Below are positions 15,586 through 23,653 of a stretch of 64,000 bases of DNA, piece after piece (position 1 is the stretch's first letter; each line of letters starts with the position of its first letter). The position numbers and the translations under genes are program-made. The notes under the pieces were generated by a model that was given only the letters and a program-made list of their open reading frames with translations, ran no database searches and was not told the DNA's origin. The DNA is from Christensenella sp. UBA5893 (lineage in GTDB: Bacteria; Bacillota; Clostridia; Christensenellales; UBA1242). The stretch lies in the NCBI GenBank assembly GCA_002431905.1, contig DJER01000033.1, positions 1,384 through 65,383 on the forward strand. Direction: 5' to 3'.

Positions 15586-17940
15586 ATGGACAAATTTTCA
15601 ACAGAAAAATATTTTGAAACACTAAACAAATACTGGCGTGCAGCAAATTATTTAAGTGCTGCTCAATTGTATTTGCTCGATAACCCACTACTTCGTGATC
15701 ACAAATTATGTGAAGCGGATATAAAGAAAAAACTTGTGGGGCATTGGGGAACTGTTCCCGGTCAAAATTTTGTTTATGCTCATTGCGATAGAGTTATAAC
15801 CAAATATGACCTTAATATGATATTTATATCTGGCCCGGGACATGGTGGAAATTTTTTGGTTGCAAACAGCTATCTTGAAGGAGTTTATAGCAAAGTATAT
15901 CCAAACATTTCACAAGACAAACCAGGTATGCAAAGATTGTTCAAACAATTCTCGTTCCCAGGTGGCATAGGTTCTCATTGTGTTCCAGAAACGCCGGGTT
16001 CAATTCATGAAGGTGGCGAACTTGGTTACAGTCTCGCTCATGCATATGGTGCAGTGCTTGATAATCCAAATCTTATTGCAACAGCGGTTGTAGGTGATGG
16101 TGAAGCAGAAACTGGTCCACTTGCAACTTCGTGGCACCTAAACAAATTTATTGACCCAGCTCGTGATGGGGCAGTGCTTCCAATACTTCACCTAAATGGT
16201 TACAAAATTAGCAACCCAACAATACTATCTCGTATGCCACATTCAACAATTCAAAAACTTTTTGAAGGTTACGGATATAAGCCATATTTTGTTGAAGGTT
16301 CTGACCCTATGACAATGCATAAAACAATGGCAAAAGCAATGGATTGTGTAATCAAAGATATTATGGACATCCAAAAGAAAGCAAAAGAAAACAAAAACTA
16401 TTCATATATCCCTTTCCCAATGATAATCCTTCGCACTCCAAAAGGTTGGACAGGCCCAAAGGTTGTTGATGGAAAACAAATTGAAAATAGTTTCAGAGCA
16501 CATCAAATTCCACTTACAATGGAAAATGAAAGTCATTTAAAATTGCTTGAAAAATGGTTAAAAAGTTATAATCCAGATGAACTTTTTGATAAAAACTACA
16601 AATTAAACAAAGAAATCGCCGAGATTTTGCCAAAAGGCGACAAAAGAATGACTGCAAGCAAGTATGCAAATGGTGGCTTATTATTAAAAGAATTAAAGAC
16701 ACCAAACCTTGAAGATTTTGAAGTAAAATTTTCTGGGCATGGCACAATGAAAACGCAAGATATGTACGAACTTGGTGGTTATATTAAAGAACTATTCAAC
16801 GAAAACAAAAAGAATTACAGAATATTTAGTCCAGATGAAGCAATGAGCAATAGACTTTACAAGGCTTTTGATAATGAAAATAGGGCATTTGCAAGCAAAA
16901 TTTTGCCTACAGATGAGAAATTGGCTCTTGATGGAAGAATTATGGACTCAATGCTTTCTGAACATATATGTGAAGGTATGCTTGAAGGTTATATTTTAAC
17001 TGGCAGACATGGAATGTTTGATAGTTATGAAGCATTTGCCACAATTGTAGATAGTATGGTTGCACAACACGCAAAATGGCTTAAAGTTTGCAACGAAATC
17101 TCTTGGCGTGCACCTATATCTTCGTTAAACTTAATTTTGACATCAAATATTTGGCAACAAGACCACAATGGTTTCACTCATCAAGACCCAGGGTTTTTGG
17201 ATCATATTGCAAACAAAAAGGCCGATGTTGTAAGAATATATTTACCAGCAGATGCAAACTGTTTGCTATCTTGCTATGACCATTGTGCGAAGAGTAAAAA
17301 CTATGTTAATGTTATTGTTGCTTCAAAAAGAGATTCTTATCAATGGCTTTCTATGAAAGACGCAAAAGAACATTACGAAAAAGGTGCAAGTGAATGGAAA
17401 TGGGCTGGACTTAATAACACAAAAAATCCTGACATCGTTATGGTTTGTTGTGGGGATACACCAACACTTGAAACTTTGGCAGCAGTGAAATTGTTAAAAA
17501 AATATTTGCCAAAACTTAATGTAAGATTTGTTAATGTTGTTGACCTTATGAAACTTATTTCAAGAGAGTCGCACCCACATGGGCTCACTCATGATGAATA
17601 TGATGAGTTATTTACAAAAGATAAGCCAATAATTTTTGCTTTTCACGGCTATCCACAACTTATACATCAATTAACATATAATAGGCATAACACAAACATT
17701 CACGTTGCAGGATATAGGGAAGAAGGAACAATAACAACTCCATTTGATATGAGAGTTAGAAATCATTTGGATAGATATCATCTTGTGTTAAAAGCGTTAA
17801 GATATCTAGACATTGACAAAGAAACAAAATCAAACATCGAAAAAGAATTAAACGACAAACTTGCGAAGCATTATGATTATATAAGAGAATATGGCGTTGA
17901 TATGCCAGAAATTGAAAATTGGAATTGGAATGAAAAATAA
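15586..17940 (+). CDS. xfp: Xylulose-5-phosphate/fructose-6-phosphate phosphoketolase
   Basis: The protein has 784 residues, the normal family length. Signature segments are GHWGT at 52-56, GPGHGG at 83-88, EGGELGYSL at 142-150 and the thiamine-diphosphate site GDGEAETGP at 170-178. The enzyme cleaves xylulose-5-P (and often fructose-6-P) with phosphate into acetyl-phosphate plus glyceraldehyde-3-P (or erythrose-4-P). Together with pta and ackA at 30.8-32.9 kb it gives a route from sugars to acetate and ATP. An out-of-frame ATG at 15582 precedes the true start. Monocistronic with a strong terminator. Confidence 0.97.
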   Translation: MDKFSTEKYFETLNKYWRAANYLSAAQLYLLDNPLLRDHKLCEADIKKKLVGHWGTVPGQNFVYAHCDRVITKYDLNMIFISGPGHGGNFLVANSYLEGVYSKVYPNISQDKPGMQRLFKQFSFPGGIGSHCVPETPGSIHEGGELGYSLAHAYGAVLDNPNLIATAVVGDGEAETGPLATSWHLNKFIDPARDGAVLPILHLNGYKISNPTILSRMPHSTIQKLFEGYGYKPYFVEGSDPMTMHKTMAKAMDCVIKDIMDIQKKAKENKNYSYIPFPMIILRTPKGWTGPKVVDGKQIENSFRAHQIPLTMENESHLKLLEKWLKSYNPDELFDKNYKLNKEIAEILPKGDKRMTASKYANGGLLLKELKTPNLEDFEVKFSGHGTMKTQDMYELGGYIKELFNENKKNYRIFSPDEAMSNRLYKAFDNENRAFASKILPTDEKLALDGRIMDSMLSEHICEGMLEGYILTGRHGMFDSYEAFATIVDSMVAQHAKWLKVCNEISWRAPISSLNLILTSNIWQQDHNGFTHQDPGFLDHIANKKADVVRIYLPADANCLLSCYDHCAKSKNYVNVIVASKRDSYQWLSMKDAKEHYEKGASEWKWAGLNNTKNPDIVMVCCGDTPTLETLAAVKLLKKYLPKLNVRFVNVVDLMKLISRESHPHGLTHDEYDELFTKDKPIIFAFHGYPQLIHQLTYNRHNTNIHVAGYREEGTITTPFDMRVRNHLDRYHLVLKALRYLDIDKETKSNIEKELNDKLAKHYDYIREYGVDMPEIENWNWNEK

Positions 17941-17952
17941 AGACAAACAAAA

Positions 17953-17986
17953 AAGAGTTTGCAATAAAGCAGACTCTTGTTTTTTT
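17953..17986 (+). terminator. Terminator after xfp
   Basis: AAGAGTTTGC (17953-17962) pairs with GCAGACTCTT (17969-17978) with one G-U pair, then GTTTTTTT. Confidence 0.85.
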
Positions 17987-18065
17987 ATAATAAAAAGTTG
18001 TAATACTAAAATTTCAACAAAAATGCTAAATCCATTCAAATATTCCTAATAATTAACATATTTGT

Positions 18066-18094
18066 TTGACAAATTGATGAATTTTTAATATCCT
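18066..18094 (+). promoter_or_regulatory. Promoter of the small membrane protein gene
   Basis: TTGACA (18066-18071), 17 bp, TATCCT (18089-18094), with AGGAGGG immediately before the ATG. Confidence 0.75.
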
Positions 18095-18112
18095 AAAATA
18101 GTAGGAGGGAAT

Positions 18113-18610
18113 ATGGCAAAGAAATCTTCAAACTTTGGTAAAGCACTTGCAGACTTTCTTGCACTTGTACTTTCAGGTGCAGTGTTTGGTTTGCTTGCAA
18201 TGCCTTTTATCAGTGCAAAAGGATCAGCACTTGGTGGAGAAATTGTTAACAATGCATCAGGCTATGACCTTTTGAACTTTGATTCAAACGCAGGGCTTGC
18301 AACAGTTGTTTTGTTACTTATCATCTTCGCATCACTTATGGCTGTTTGTGCAATTTTAAAATTGTTATACGATGAAAAAATTGTCTCAGACAAAACATTT
18401 GGCAAAGTTGTTGGATTTGGACTTATCATCATGGCTCTTGCAGTAGTTGTTATGGCTATTGTTGCAATGATTGTTGTTCCATCTAATTGCAAATCGTATA
18501 GTCTTTGGGGTGCTAGTGCAGGAAGTTATGCTGGTTGGTTAGCACTTGTTCTTGTTTTGGTTGATGCACTCGCCGGACTTATTGCAAGTTATTTTGCAAT
18601 CAAAAAATAA
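18113..18610 (+). CDS. Hypothetical four-helix membrane protein
   Basis: The protein has 165 residues with four hydrophobic helices rich in Ala, Val and Gly (about 13-33, 62-83, 98-122 and 140-162) and a short external loop after the first. No known family was recognised. It has a consensus promoter, a strong ribosome-binding site and a strong terminator, so it is probably well expressed. The role is unknown. Confidence 0.8.
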   Translation: MAKKSSNFGKALADFLALVLSGAVFGLLAMPFISAKGSALGGEIVNNASGYDLLNFDSNAGLATVVLLLIIFASLMAVCAILKLLYDEKIVSDKTFGKVVGFGLIIMALAVVVMAIVAMIVVPSNCKSYSLWGASAGSYAGWLALVLVLVDALAGLIASYFAIKK

Positions 18611-18628
18611 ATCATAAAATTGATTTTT

Positions 18629-18655
18629 CGCAGGCATATTTGCCTGCGTTTTTTA
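18629..18655 (+). terminator. Terminator after the four-helix membrane protein gene
   Basis: CGCAGGCA (18629-18636) pairs with TGCCTGCG (18641-18648), followed by seven T. One of the most G+C-rich stems in the window. Confidence 0.9.
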
Positions 18656-18682
18656 TGGGGAGATATTGACAAATATTAACTT

Positions 18683-18836
18683 ATAATATAAACTATGTGA
18701 TGTTGCTTTGTTCATTACAATCACAAATCAATTTGCTAACGCAAATCCGTTATAAATAACGGCATCACAGTTTGAATGAACATCAGTTGCTGGCAAGTAT
18801 CCATTCGGGCTGTTTGCCGACAACTTCCGATAATAT
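18683..18836. repeat. 147-bp structured repeat, copy B
   Basis: Identical to copy A except for two substitutions, with the same ATAATAT direct repeats (18683-18689 and 18830-18836) and the same internal hairpins. One change (C to A near 18803) falls in the CCC-TTC-GGG core of the third hairpin. It sits between the terminator of the membrane protein gene and the transglutaminase-like gene, so it forms part of that gene's upstream region. Confidence 0.85.
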
Positions 18837-18865
18837 AAAATATGTTGGGTAAAGTTGAGGTAATT

Positions 18866-19795
18866 ATGTTTAATATCTTTAAAAAAAGAAAAAAAGAAGA
18901 ACCGGTTGTAGGTAGAATTCAAAAAGATGAATATGGAAGATCTACAGAACAGGTTAAAACTGGAAAAGATGATGCAAAACTTTCTTTTGACATCAATGTT
19001 CCAGCCGATAATGTTATTGTAACAACAAAGGCTGTTGATAATAAGGATAAAAGTTTTGATACTTACACATATTCATCGTCAGCAAGTGATGAACAAAAGT
19101 CACTGCAATCAAGTAACTTTGAAGAAAAAACGCTTGAAGAAAAAGCAATTGATTTGATAAAACATTCTGCACTTAATAAATATTATGTTTTATTAGAAAA
19201 TTCTGTTGGGAATAAAACATCAAAAGAGCTTGTTGGATGCATAGATAAAAAAATTATGCAATTGTTTAATGAGTGTGGCATTTTTGTGGAAGGAAACGAA
19301 GATATCACAACAAAAATGGTATATGCACAAACAATGTTTAACTATATCGTTAATAAAATAAAATATGATGTTGTTTTGACAAAATTTATGCGTATTGTAA
19401 ACGAAAAAATTTATCATGAAAACATAAATAAAGAAATCTTGAAAGAAATGTACTATGAGCTTTGTAATCATTCTGGGACTTGCCTTTCAGATAGTTGTAT
19501 ACTTGCTTATGTGTTTGAAAAGATTGGACTTAATGCGAATGTTATTGGGTTAGGTGAGCATGCAATGGTTGAAGTTGATTTTGGAGATAAAAAACTTTAT
19601 TGTGATAGTGTTTATGAAAGGGATATAGCTGATGGTCTTGACAAAAATGCAATTGCGCAAGGTAAACACAGAGGTGCAGGATTTATGAAAGATAGTTCAC
19701 TTATGACAGAACGTGGCTACCACAAGGAATTTGCTTTTCCAAAAATATCAACATTGTTACAGGCAAATCTTTTTAAGGAAGAATTTGAGAGATAG
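18866..19795 (+). CDS. Transglutaminase-like fold protein, probable cysteine peptidase or relative
   Basis: The protein has 309 residues. The C-terminal half has the pattern of a transglutaminase-like domain: cysteine C206 in SGTCLSDSCILAYVFEKIGL, histidine H232 in GEHAMVEV and aspartate D247 in LYCDSV, spaced as a Cys-His-Asp triad. The first ~85 residues are charged and low in complexity, with a very basic start (KKRKKEE). No signal peptide is seen, so it is probably cytoplasmic. GAGG at 18857-18860 supports ATG 18866 over ATG 18842. The copy B repeat lies directly upstream. The domain call rests on motifs only. Confidence 0.65.
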   Translation: MFNIFKKRKKEEPVVGRIQKDEYGRSTEQVKTGKDDAKLSFDINVPADNVIVTTKAVDNKDKSFDTYTYSSSASDEQKSLQSSNFEEKTLEEKAIDLIKHSALNKYYVLLENSVGNKTSKELVGCIDKKIMQLFNECGIFVEGNEDITTKMVYAQTMFNYIVNKIKYDVVLTKFMRIVNEKIYHENINKEILKEMYYELCNHSGTCLSDSCILAYVFEKIGLNANVIGLGEHAMVEVDFGDKKLYCDSVYERDIADGLDKNAIAQGKHRGAGFMKDSSLMTERGYHKEFAFPKISTLLQANLFKEEFER

Positions 19796-19830
19796 AAAAA
19801 AGTGTATAGCAAATACATAATTTATTATAA

Positions 19831-19874
19831 AAATAAAAAGACTGAAGTTTGATATAATCAGTCTTTTTTATTTT
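19831..19874 (+). terminator. Terminator after the transglutaminase-like gene
   Basis: AAATAAAAAGACTGA (19831-19845) pairs with TCAGTCTTTTTTATTT (from 19858) with one bulged T. Confidence 0.85.
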
Positions 19875-19928
19875 GATAAAATGTCAAAAAATATACAAAA
19901 TTTTGTCGAATAAAATACCTATTTAGTA

Positions 19929-19957
19929 TTGACATTATTTGAAATAGTTAATATACT
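19929..19957 (+). promoter_or_regulatory. Promoter of the guanylate kinase gene
   Basis: TTGACA (19929-19934), 17 bp, TATACT (19952-19957), with AAAGAGGT as ribosome-binding site before 19991. Confidence 0.85.
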
Positions 19958-19990
19958 AAATATGCTTTAAAATTAAGAAAAGAGGTTACT

Positions 19991-20572
19991 ATGTTAATTA
20001 TTATTTCAGGGTCTGCAGGGGTTGGCAAGAATACGGTTATCACAAAAATTTTGGAAAAGTATCCAAATATAAAACTTATGCAAACTTGCACAACTCGTCC
20101 ACCAAGAAGAACTGATGGAGATATGCATAATCCATACATTTATGTGTCAAGAGAAGACTTTGAAAACAAGATAAAAGATGGTGAACTTTTTGAACATGAA
20201 GAAATACACCAAAACTTTTATGGTGTGCTTAATTCGTCATTGGATGAAGTTGCAAAAAGAAAATGCCACTATATAAAAGATATTGGTGTTTTGGGTCAAA
20301 CAAGATTAACTCTTGCATTAAAAAACAAGGCAGAAGTTTTGTCAATATTCTTAACTGCACCAAAAGAAGAGTTGATAAGAAGATTGAAAGAACGTGGCGA
20401 CCACGACATTGATTTAAGAATTTCAAGAATGGAATTTGAATTGAGTTATGCAAAGAACTATGACTATGTTATTGAAAATATAAATCTTGACAAAACATTA
20501 AAAAAGATAGAAAGTTTAATCAAAAAGTATGAAAAGATTGAACAAAAAAAATTCCCAAAAGAAGCTGACTAA
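19991..20572 (+). CDS. gmk: Guanylate kinase family protein
   Basis: The protein has 193 residues. The P-loop GSAGVGKNT is at 7-15; TCTTRPPRRTDGD and the F-E-H-E/Y segment that bind GMP follow the guanylate kinase pattern, as does LKERGDHD in the lid region. It would phosphorylate GMP to GDP. The usual RxxR after the lid appears as RISRM. The tail ends in a lysine-rich helix. Single gene with its own promoter. A second, more canonical gmk elsewhere in the genome cannot be excluded. Confidence 0.87.
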   Translation: MLIIISGSAGVGKNTVITKILEKYPNIKLMQTCTTRPPRRTDGDMHNPYIYVSREDFENKIKDGELFEHEEIHQNFYGVLNSSLDEVAKRKCHYIKDIGVLGQTRLTLALKNKAEVLSIFLTAPKEELIRRLKERGDHDIDLRISRMEFELSYAKNYDYVIENINLDKTLKKIESLIKKYEKIEQKKFPKEAD

Positions 20573-20587
20573 TGCTTCTTTTTTTAT
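20557..20587 (+). terminator. Terminator overlapping the end of gmk
   Basis: AAAAGAAGC (20557-20565) pairs with GCTTCTTTT (20574-20582); the stop codon TAA lies in the loop. T-run to 20587. Confidence 0.8.
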
Positions 20588-20591
20588 GCAT

Positions 20592-20624
20592 AAAAAAACA
20601 CTGGCAAACTGCCAGCGTTTTTGT
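20592..20624. terminator. Second terminator, bidirectional
   Basis: ACACTGGC and GCCAGCGT (20598-20618) with flanking A and T runs form a strong hairpin serving the leftward small membrane gene. Confidence 0.8.
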
Positions 20625-20628
20625 TTTA

Positions 20629-20862
20629 TTAGTTGAATACTGTCAAAATAAGTCCAACCAAAATTAAGCATAATGCAAAACCAAGCAAGCAATAGTAGAT
20701 TGGGTCTTTTTCGCTAACTTTGTCAACCTTTCTAACAACCTTTGTAATCTTTTTTGCCAAGATAGAAAGAGCAAGACCAAGCATAGCCAAAACTATTCCA
20801 ACAATCTTGTTTGGTGTTTGTAAAAATTCCAATAATGTTTGTTCAAGTATTAGTGAAAGCAT
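20629..20862 (-). CDS. Hypothetical small membrane protein, 77 residues
   Basis: Two hydrophobic helices (about 20-36 and 56-75) are joined by a basic loop, KKITKVVRKVDKVSEKD. TAGGAGG is placed well before the ATG. No family recognised. It stands alone between two terminators and the divergent ABC transporter gene. Confidence 0.75.
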   Translation of the reverse strand: MLSLILEQTLLEFLQTPNKIVGIVLAMLGLALSILAKKITKVVRKVDKVSEKDPIYYCLLGFALCLILVGLILTVFN

Positions 20863-20982
20863 TTGTTCCTCCTAAGATTATAACCCATTATATCATTAAT
20901 TTTATGAAAACACAATACAAATTATTAAAATAATTAACAAAATAAAATCAAAAAGAATAACATAATTTGGAAAGGAGGAAAA

Positions 20983-21999
20983 ATGAAGAGATTATGTTTA
21001 CTGCTTGTTGCTTTGGTTTCAGTTTTTTCTTTCACACTATTTGGGTGTGGAGATAACAACAAAGACGAATTGACAAAAATAAGGCTAAACGAAGTAACAC
21101 ACAGTATTTTTTATGCACCACTTTATGTTGCAATCAATAATGGCTATTTTAAAGATGACGGAATTGAAATTGAACTAACAAATGGTGGTGGTGCAGATAA
21201 AGTTATGACAGCATTGCTTTCAAACGATGCAGATATTGGTCTTATGGGACCTGAAGCCACAATTTATGTAACCGAAGGTGGAGCAAAAGATAATCCTGTT
21301 GTGTTTGGGCAACTCACAAAAAGAGATGGTTCTTTTATTGTTGCAAAACATAGTTACACAAACTTTACTTTAGATAATCTAAAAGGCAAAGAAATAATCG
21401 GTGGCAGAAAAGGTGGCGTTCCTGCAATGACTCTTGAATATGCAATAAAGCAAGCAGGATTAAATATTGGAACAGGTGCGAATGCAGTTAATTTAAGAAC
21501 AGATGTTGCATTCAATTTAACAGCCAGTGTGTTTGATTCAACAAACGCAGATTTTTGTACTTTGTTTGAACCAACAGCAAGCGAACTTTGTGCAAACAAA
21601 GGTTACAGTATTGTTGCAAGCGTTGGGACATTAAGTGGCGAAGTCCCATACACAGCATTTACTGCAAAGAAAGGATTTTTGCAAGAAAATGAAAAGTTGG
21701 CAGAAAAATTTTTAAGAGCAGTTTATCGTGGTTATAAATTTTTGCTTAAAGCATCCGTTGACGAAATTAAAACAAGTTTAAAACCATCATTTAGTGGAAT
21801 AAGTGATGAAAGCATTGTAAAATCAATTCAAAGCTATATTGAAGTTGATGCATGGGTTGATAATCCTGCAATGACCAAACAAGCATTTGATAGATTGCAA
21901 GACATTATAATTTCGGCAGGGGAACTTGATAAAAGAGTTGAATTTGATAGTGTTGTAGACACAAAGATTGCAAACAAAGTTATGAAATATTTTAATTGA
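20983..21999 (+). CDS. ABC transporter substrate-binding lipoprotein, NitT/TauT/SsuA type
   Basis: The protein has 338 residues. The signal peptide ends in the lipobox LFGC with the lipidated C22. The mature part follows the NMT1/THI5-SsuA pattern: IFYAPLYVAINNGYFKDDGI, ALLSNDADIGLMGPEA, then LKGKEIIGGRKGGVPAMTLE. Such proteins deliver sulfonates, nitrate, thiamine precursors or similar small organics to a membrane transporter. AAAGGAGG precedes the ATG. No TPP riboswitch or other known riboswitch was seen in the 120 bases upstream, so the ligand remains open. The ATPase and permease follow after an intrinsic terminator. Confidence 0.92.
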   Translation: MKRLCLLLVALVSVFSFTLFGCGDNNKDELTKIRLNEVTHSIFYAPLYVAINNGYFKDDGIEIELTNGGGADKVMTALLSNDADIGLMGPEATIYVTEGGAKDNPVVFGQLTKRDGSFIVAKHSYTNFTLDNLKGKEIIGGRKGGVPAMTLEYAIKQAGLNIGTGANAVNLRTDVAFNLTASVFDSTNADFCTLFEPTASELCANKGYSIVASVGTLSGEVPYTAFTAKKGFLQENEKLAEKFLRAVYRGYKFLLKASVDEIKTSLKPSFSGISDESIVKSIQSYIEVDAWVDNPAMTKQAFDRLQDIIISAGELDKRVEFDSVVDTKIANKVMKYFN

Positions 22000-22011
22000 T
22001 AAAAATCAAAC

Positions 22012-22041
22012 AAAAAAGGGCAATAAAAATTGCCCTTTTTA
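22012..22041 (+). terminator. Terminator between binding-protein and ATPase genes
   Basis: AAAAAGGGCAA (22013-22023) pairs with TTGCCCTTTTT (22030-22040). Partial read-through here would give more binding protein than transporter, a common arrangement. Confidence 0.85.
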
Positions 22042-22089
22042 ACATTTTTTTTACTTTTTAAGTACAATGGTTTGAGGAGTAATATACAA

Positions 22090-22878
22090 ATGAAAGATTA
22101 CCTAAAATTAAAAGATATATCACTTTCTTATCATACAAAAGAAGGCGAAACTCTTGCCCTTGAAAATTTAAGCTTTTCGGCAAACAAACATGAATATTTG
22201 AGTATTGTTGGACCAAGTGGTTGTGGAAAAACAACAATTCTTTCACTTATCTCTGGACTTTTGAAGCCATCCAAAGGCGAAGTGCTACTTGACGGGGAAG
22301 CAATAGGCAAAAATGTAGACATTGGCTATATGTTCCAAAGAGATCAATTATTTGAATGGCGAACAATTTATAAAAATGTAACACTTGGGCTTGAGTTAAA
22401 AAAGAAAACAAAAGATGAAGAGTGTTTAAAAAGAGTTGAATACCTTTTAAAACAATATGGATTGTTTGAGTTTAGAAACAGTTATCCAAGTGAACTATCT
22501 GGGGGAATGCGACAAAGGGCTGCACTGATTAGAACTCTTTGTCTTGAGCCAAAAATACTTTTGCTTGATGAACCGTTTTCCGCTCTTGATTATCAAACAA
22601 AACTTAATGTTTGTGATGATGTACACTCAATAATTACAAAGGAAAAACAAACTGTTATTGCCGTAACTCATGATATAAGCGAAGCAATATCAATGTCGGA
22701 TAGAGTTTTGGTACTAACAAAGCGTCCAGCAAAAGTAAAATGCATAATTGAAATCAATTTACCAAAAAATCTAACACCACTTGAAAAAAGGGAGCATAAA
22801 GATTTTTCAAAGTATTTTGATTTGATTTGGAAGGAGTTATCAAATGAAAAAGAAGACAATAATAACATACACAAATGA
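22090..22878 (+). CDS. ABC transporter ATPase, NitT/TauT type
   Basis: The protein has 262 residues. Walker A GPSGCGKT at 41-48, Q-loop in YMFQRDQLFEWRT, signature LSGGMRQR, Walker B LLLDEPFSALD and the switch histidine in VTHDISEA are all present. The HD-like LTKRPAKVK stretch is typical of SsuB/TauB proteins. The frame is open to 22030, but GAGGAG at 22073-22078 sets ATG 22090. It overlaps the permease gene by 35 bases, so the two are coupled. Confidence 0.95.
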   Translation: MKDYLKLKDISLSYHTKEGETLALENLSFSANKHEYLSIVGPSGCGKTTILSLISGLLKPSKGEVLLDGEAIGKNVDIGYMFQRDQLFEWRTIYKNVTLGLELKKKTKDEECLKRVEYLLKQYGLFEFRNSYPSELSGGMRQRAALIRTLCLEPKILLLDEPFSALDYQTKLNVCDDVHSIITKEKQTVIAVTHDISEAISMSDRVLVLTKRPAKVKCIIEINLPKNLTPLEKREHKDFSKYFDLIWKELSNEKEDNNNIHK

Positions 22879-23653
22879 GCATAGAAGATATTTAAAAAGG
22901 ATAAAAGTAGACAAGATTACAACAATTATTGCTCAAGTGTCTATTTTGGTTGTTGTTCTTGGGCTATGGGAGATATTAACAATGACAAATGTTATTGACC
23001 CATTCTTTTTAAGTTCGCCATCACGAATGATAAAAACTTTGATAGAAACATTTTCCACAGGTAATTTGCTATACCATATTGGCGTTACTGTTTATGAAAC
23101 ATTGATAGGTTTCTTGCTTGCCACATTCTTGGGTGTGTTTGTTGCAATACTTCTTTGGTGGAGTGAAAAGTTAAGAAAAATATTAGACCCATACATTGTG
23201 GTATTAAATGCACTGCCAAAGATTGCTCTTGGCCCAGTTATAATAATTTGGGTTGGGGCAGGAACAATCGCAATAATTACAATGTGTATTCTTATTTGCA
23301 TTGTAATAACAACACTTTCAATGCTTTCAGCTTTTCTTAACTGTGACAAAGATAAAATTGCACTTATGAAGTCAATGGGGGCAAACAAGTTCCAAATACT
23401 TTTAAAACTTATTATACCAAATGCATTTGTCGACTTTGTGTCGGTGCTAAAAATAAATGTTGGAATGAGTTGGGTAGGCACAATTATGGGCGAGTATTTG
23501 GTAAGCAAGGCAGGGCTTGGTTATTTGATTGTCTATGGTGGGCAAGTGTTCAATCTTGATTTGGTTATGTCAAGTACTCTTGTCTTGTGCCTTATCGCTT
23601 GCGTTATGTATATGCTTGTTGGAATTTTGGAAAGAAAGGTTAGAAAACATTAA
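22844..23653 (+). CDS. ABC transporter permease, SsuC/TauC type
   Basis: The protein has 269 residues with about six membrane helices. The EAA loop that docks to the ATPase appears as MKSMGANKFQILLKLIIPNAF. AAGGAG at 22831-22836 supports ATG 22844, inside the ATPase gene. It completes the importer with the two upstream genes. Its last 84 bases overlap the end of the convergent YkvI-like gene on the other strand, with no terminator between them. Confidence 0.93.
   Translation: MKKKTIITYTNEHRRYLKRIKVDKITTIIAQVSILVVVLGLWEILTMTNVIDPFFLSSPSRMIKTLIETFSTGNLLYHIGVTVYETLIGFLLATFLGVFVAILLWWSEKLRKILDPYIVVLNALPKIALGPVIIIWVGAGTIAIITMCILICIVITTLSMLSAFLNCDKDKIALMKSMGANKFQILLKLIIPNAFVDFVSVLKINVGMSWVGTIMGEYLVSKAGLGYLIVYGGQVFNLDLVMSSTLVLCLIACVMYMLVGILERKVRKH

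Noticed and set aside
20863..20982. Possible TPP riboswitch before the substrate-binding protein gene
   Set aside because: No CTGAGA-type or other conserved riboswitch core was found in the short AT-rich gap.
23092..23508. Antisense frame of 138 codons inside the ABC permease gene
   Set aside because: No start signals, and the permease is complete on the other strand.
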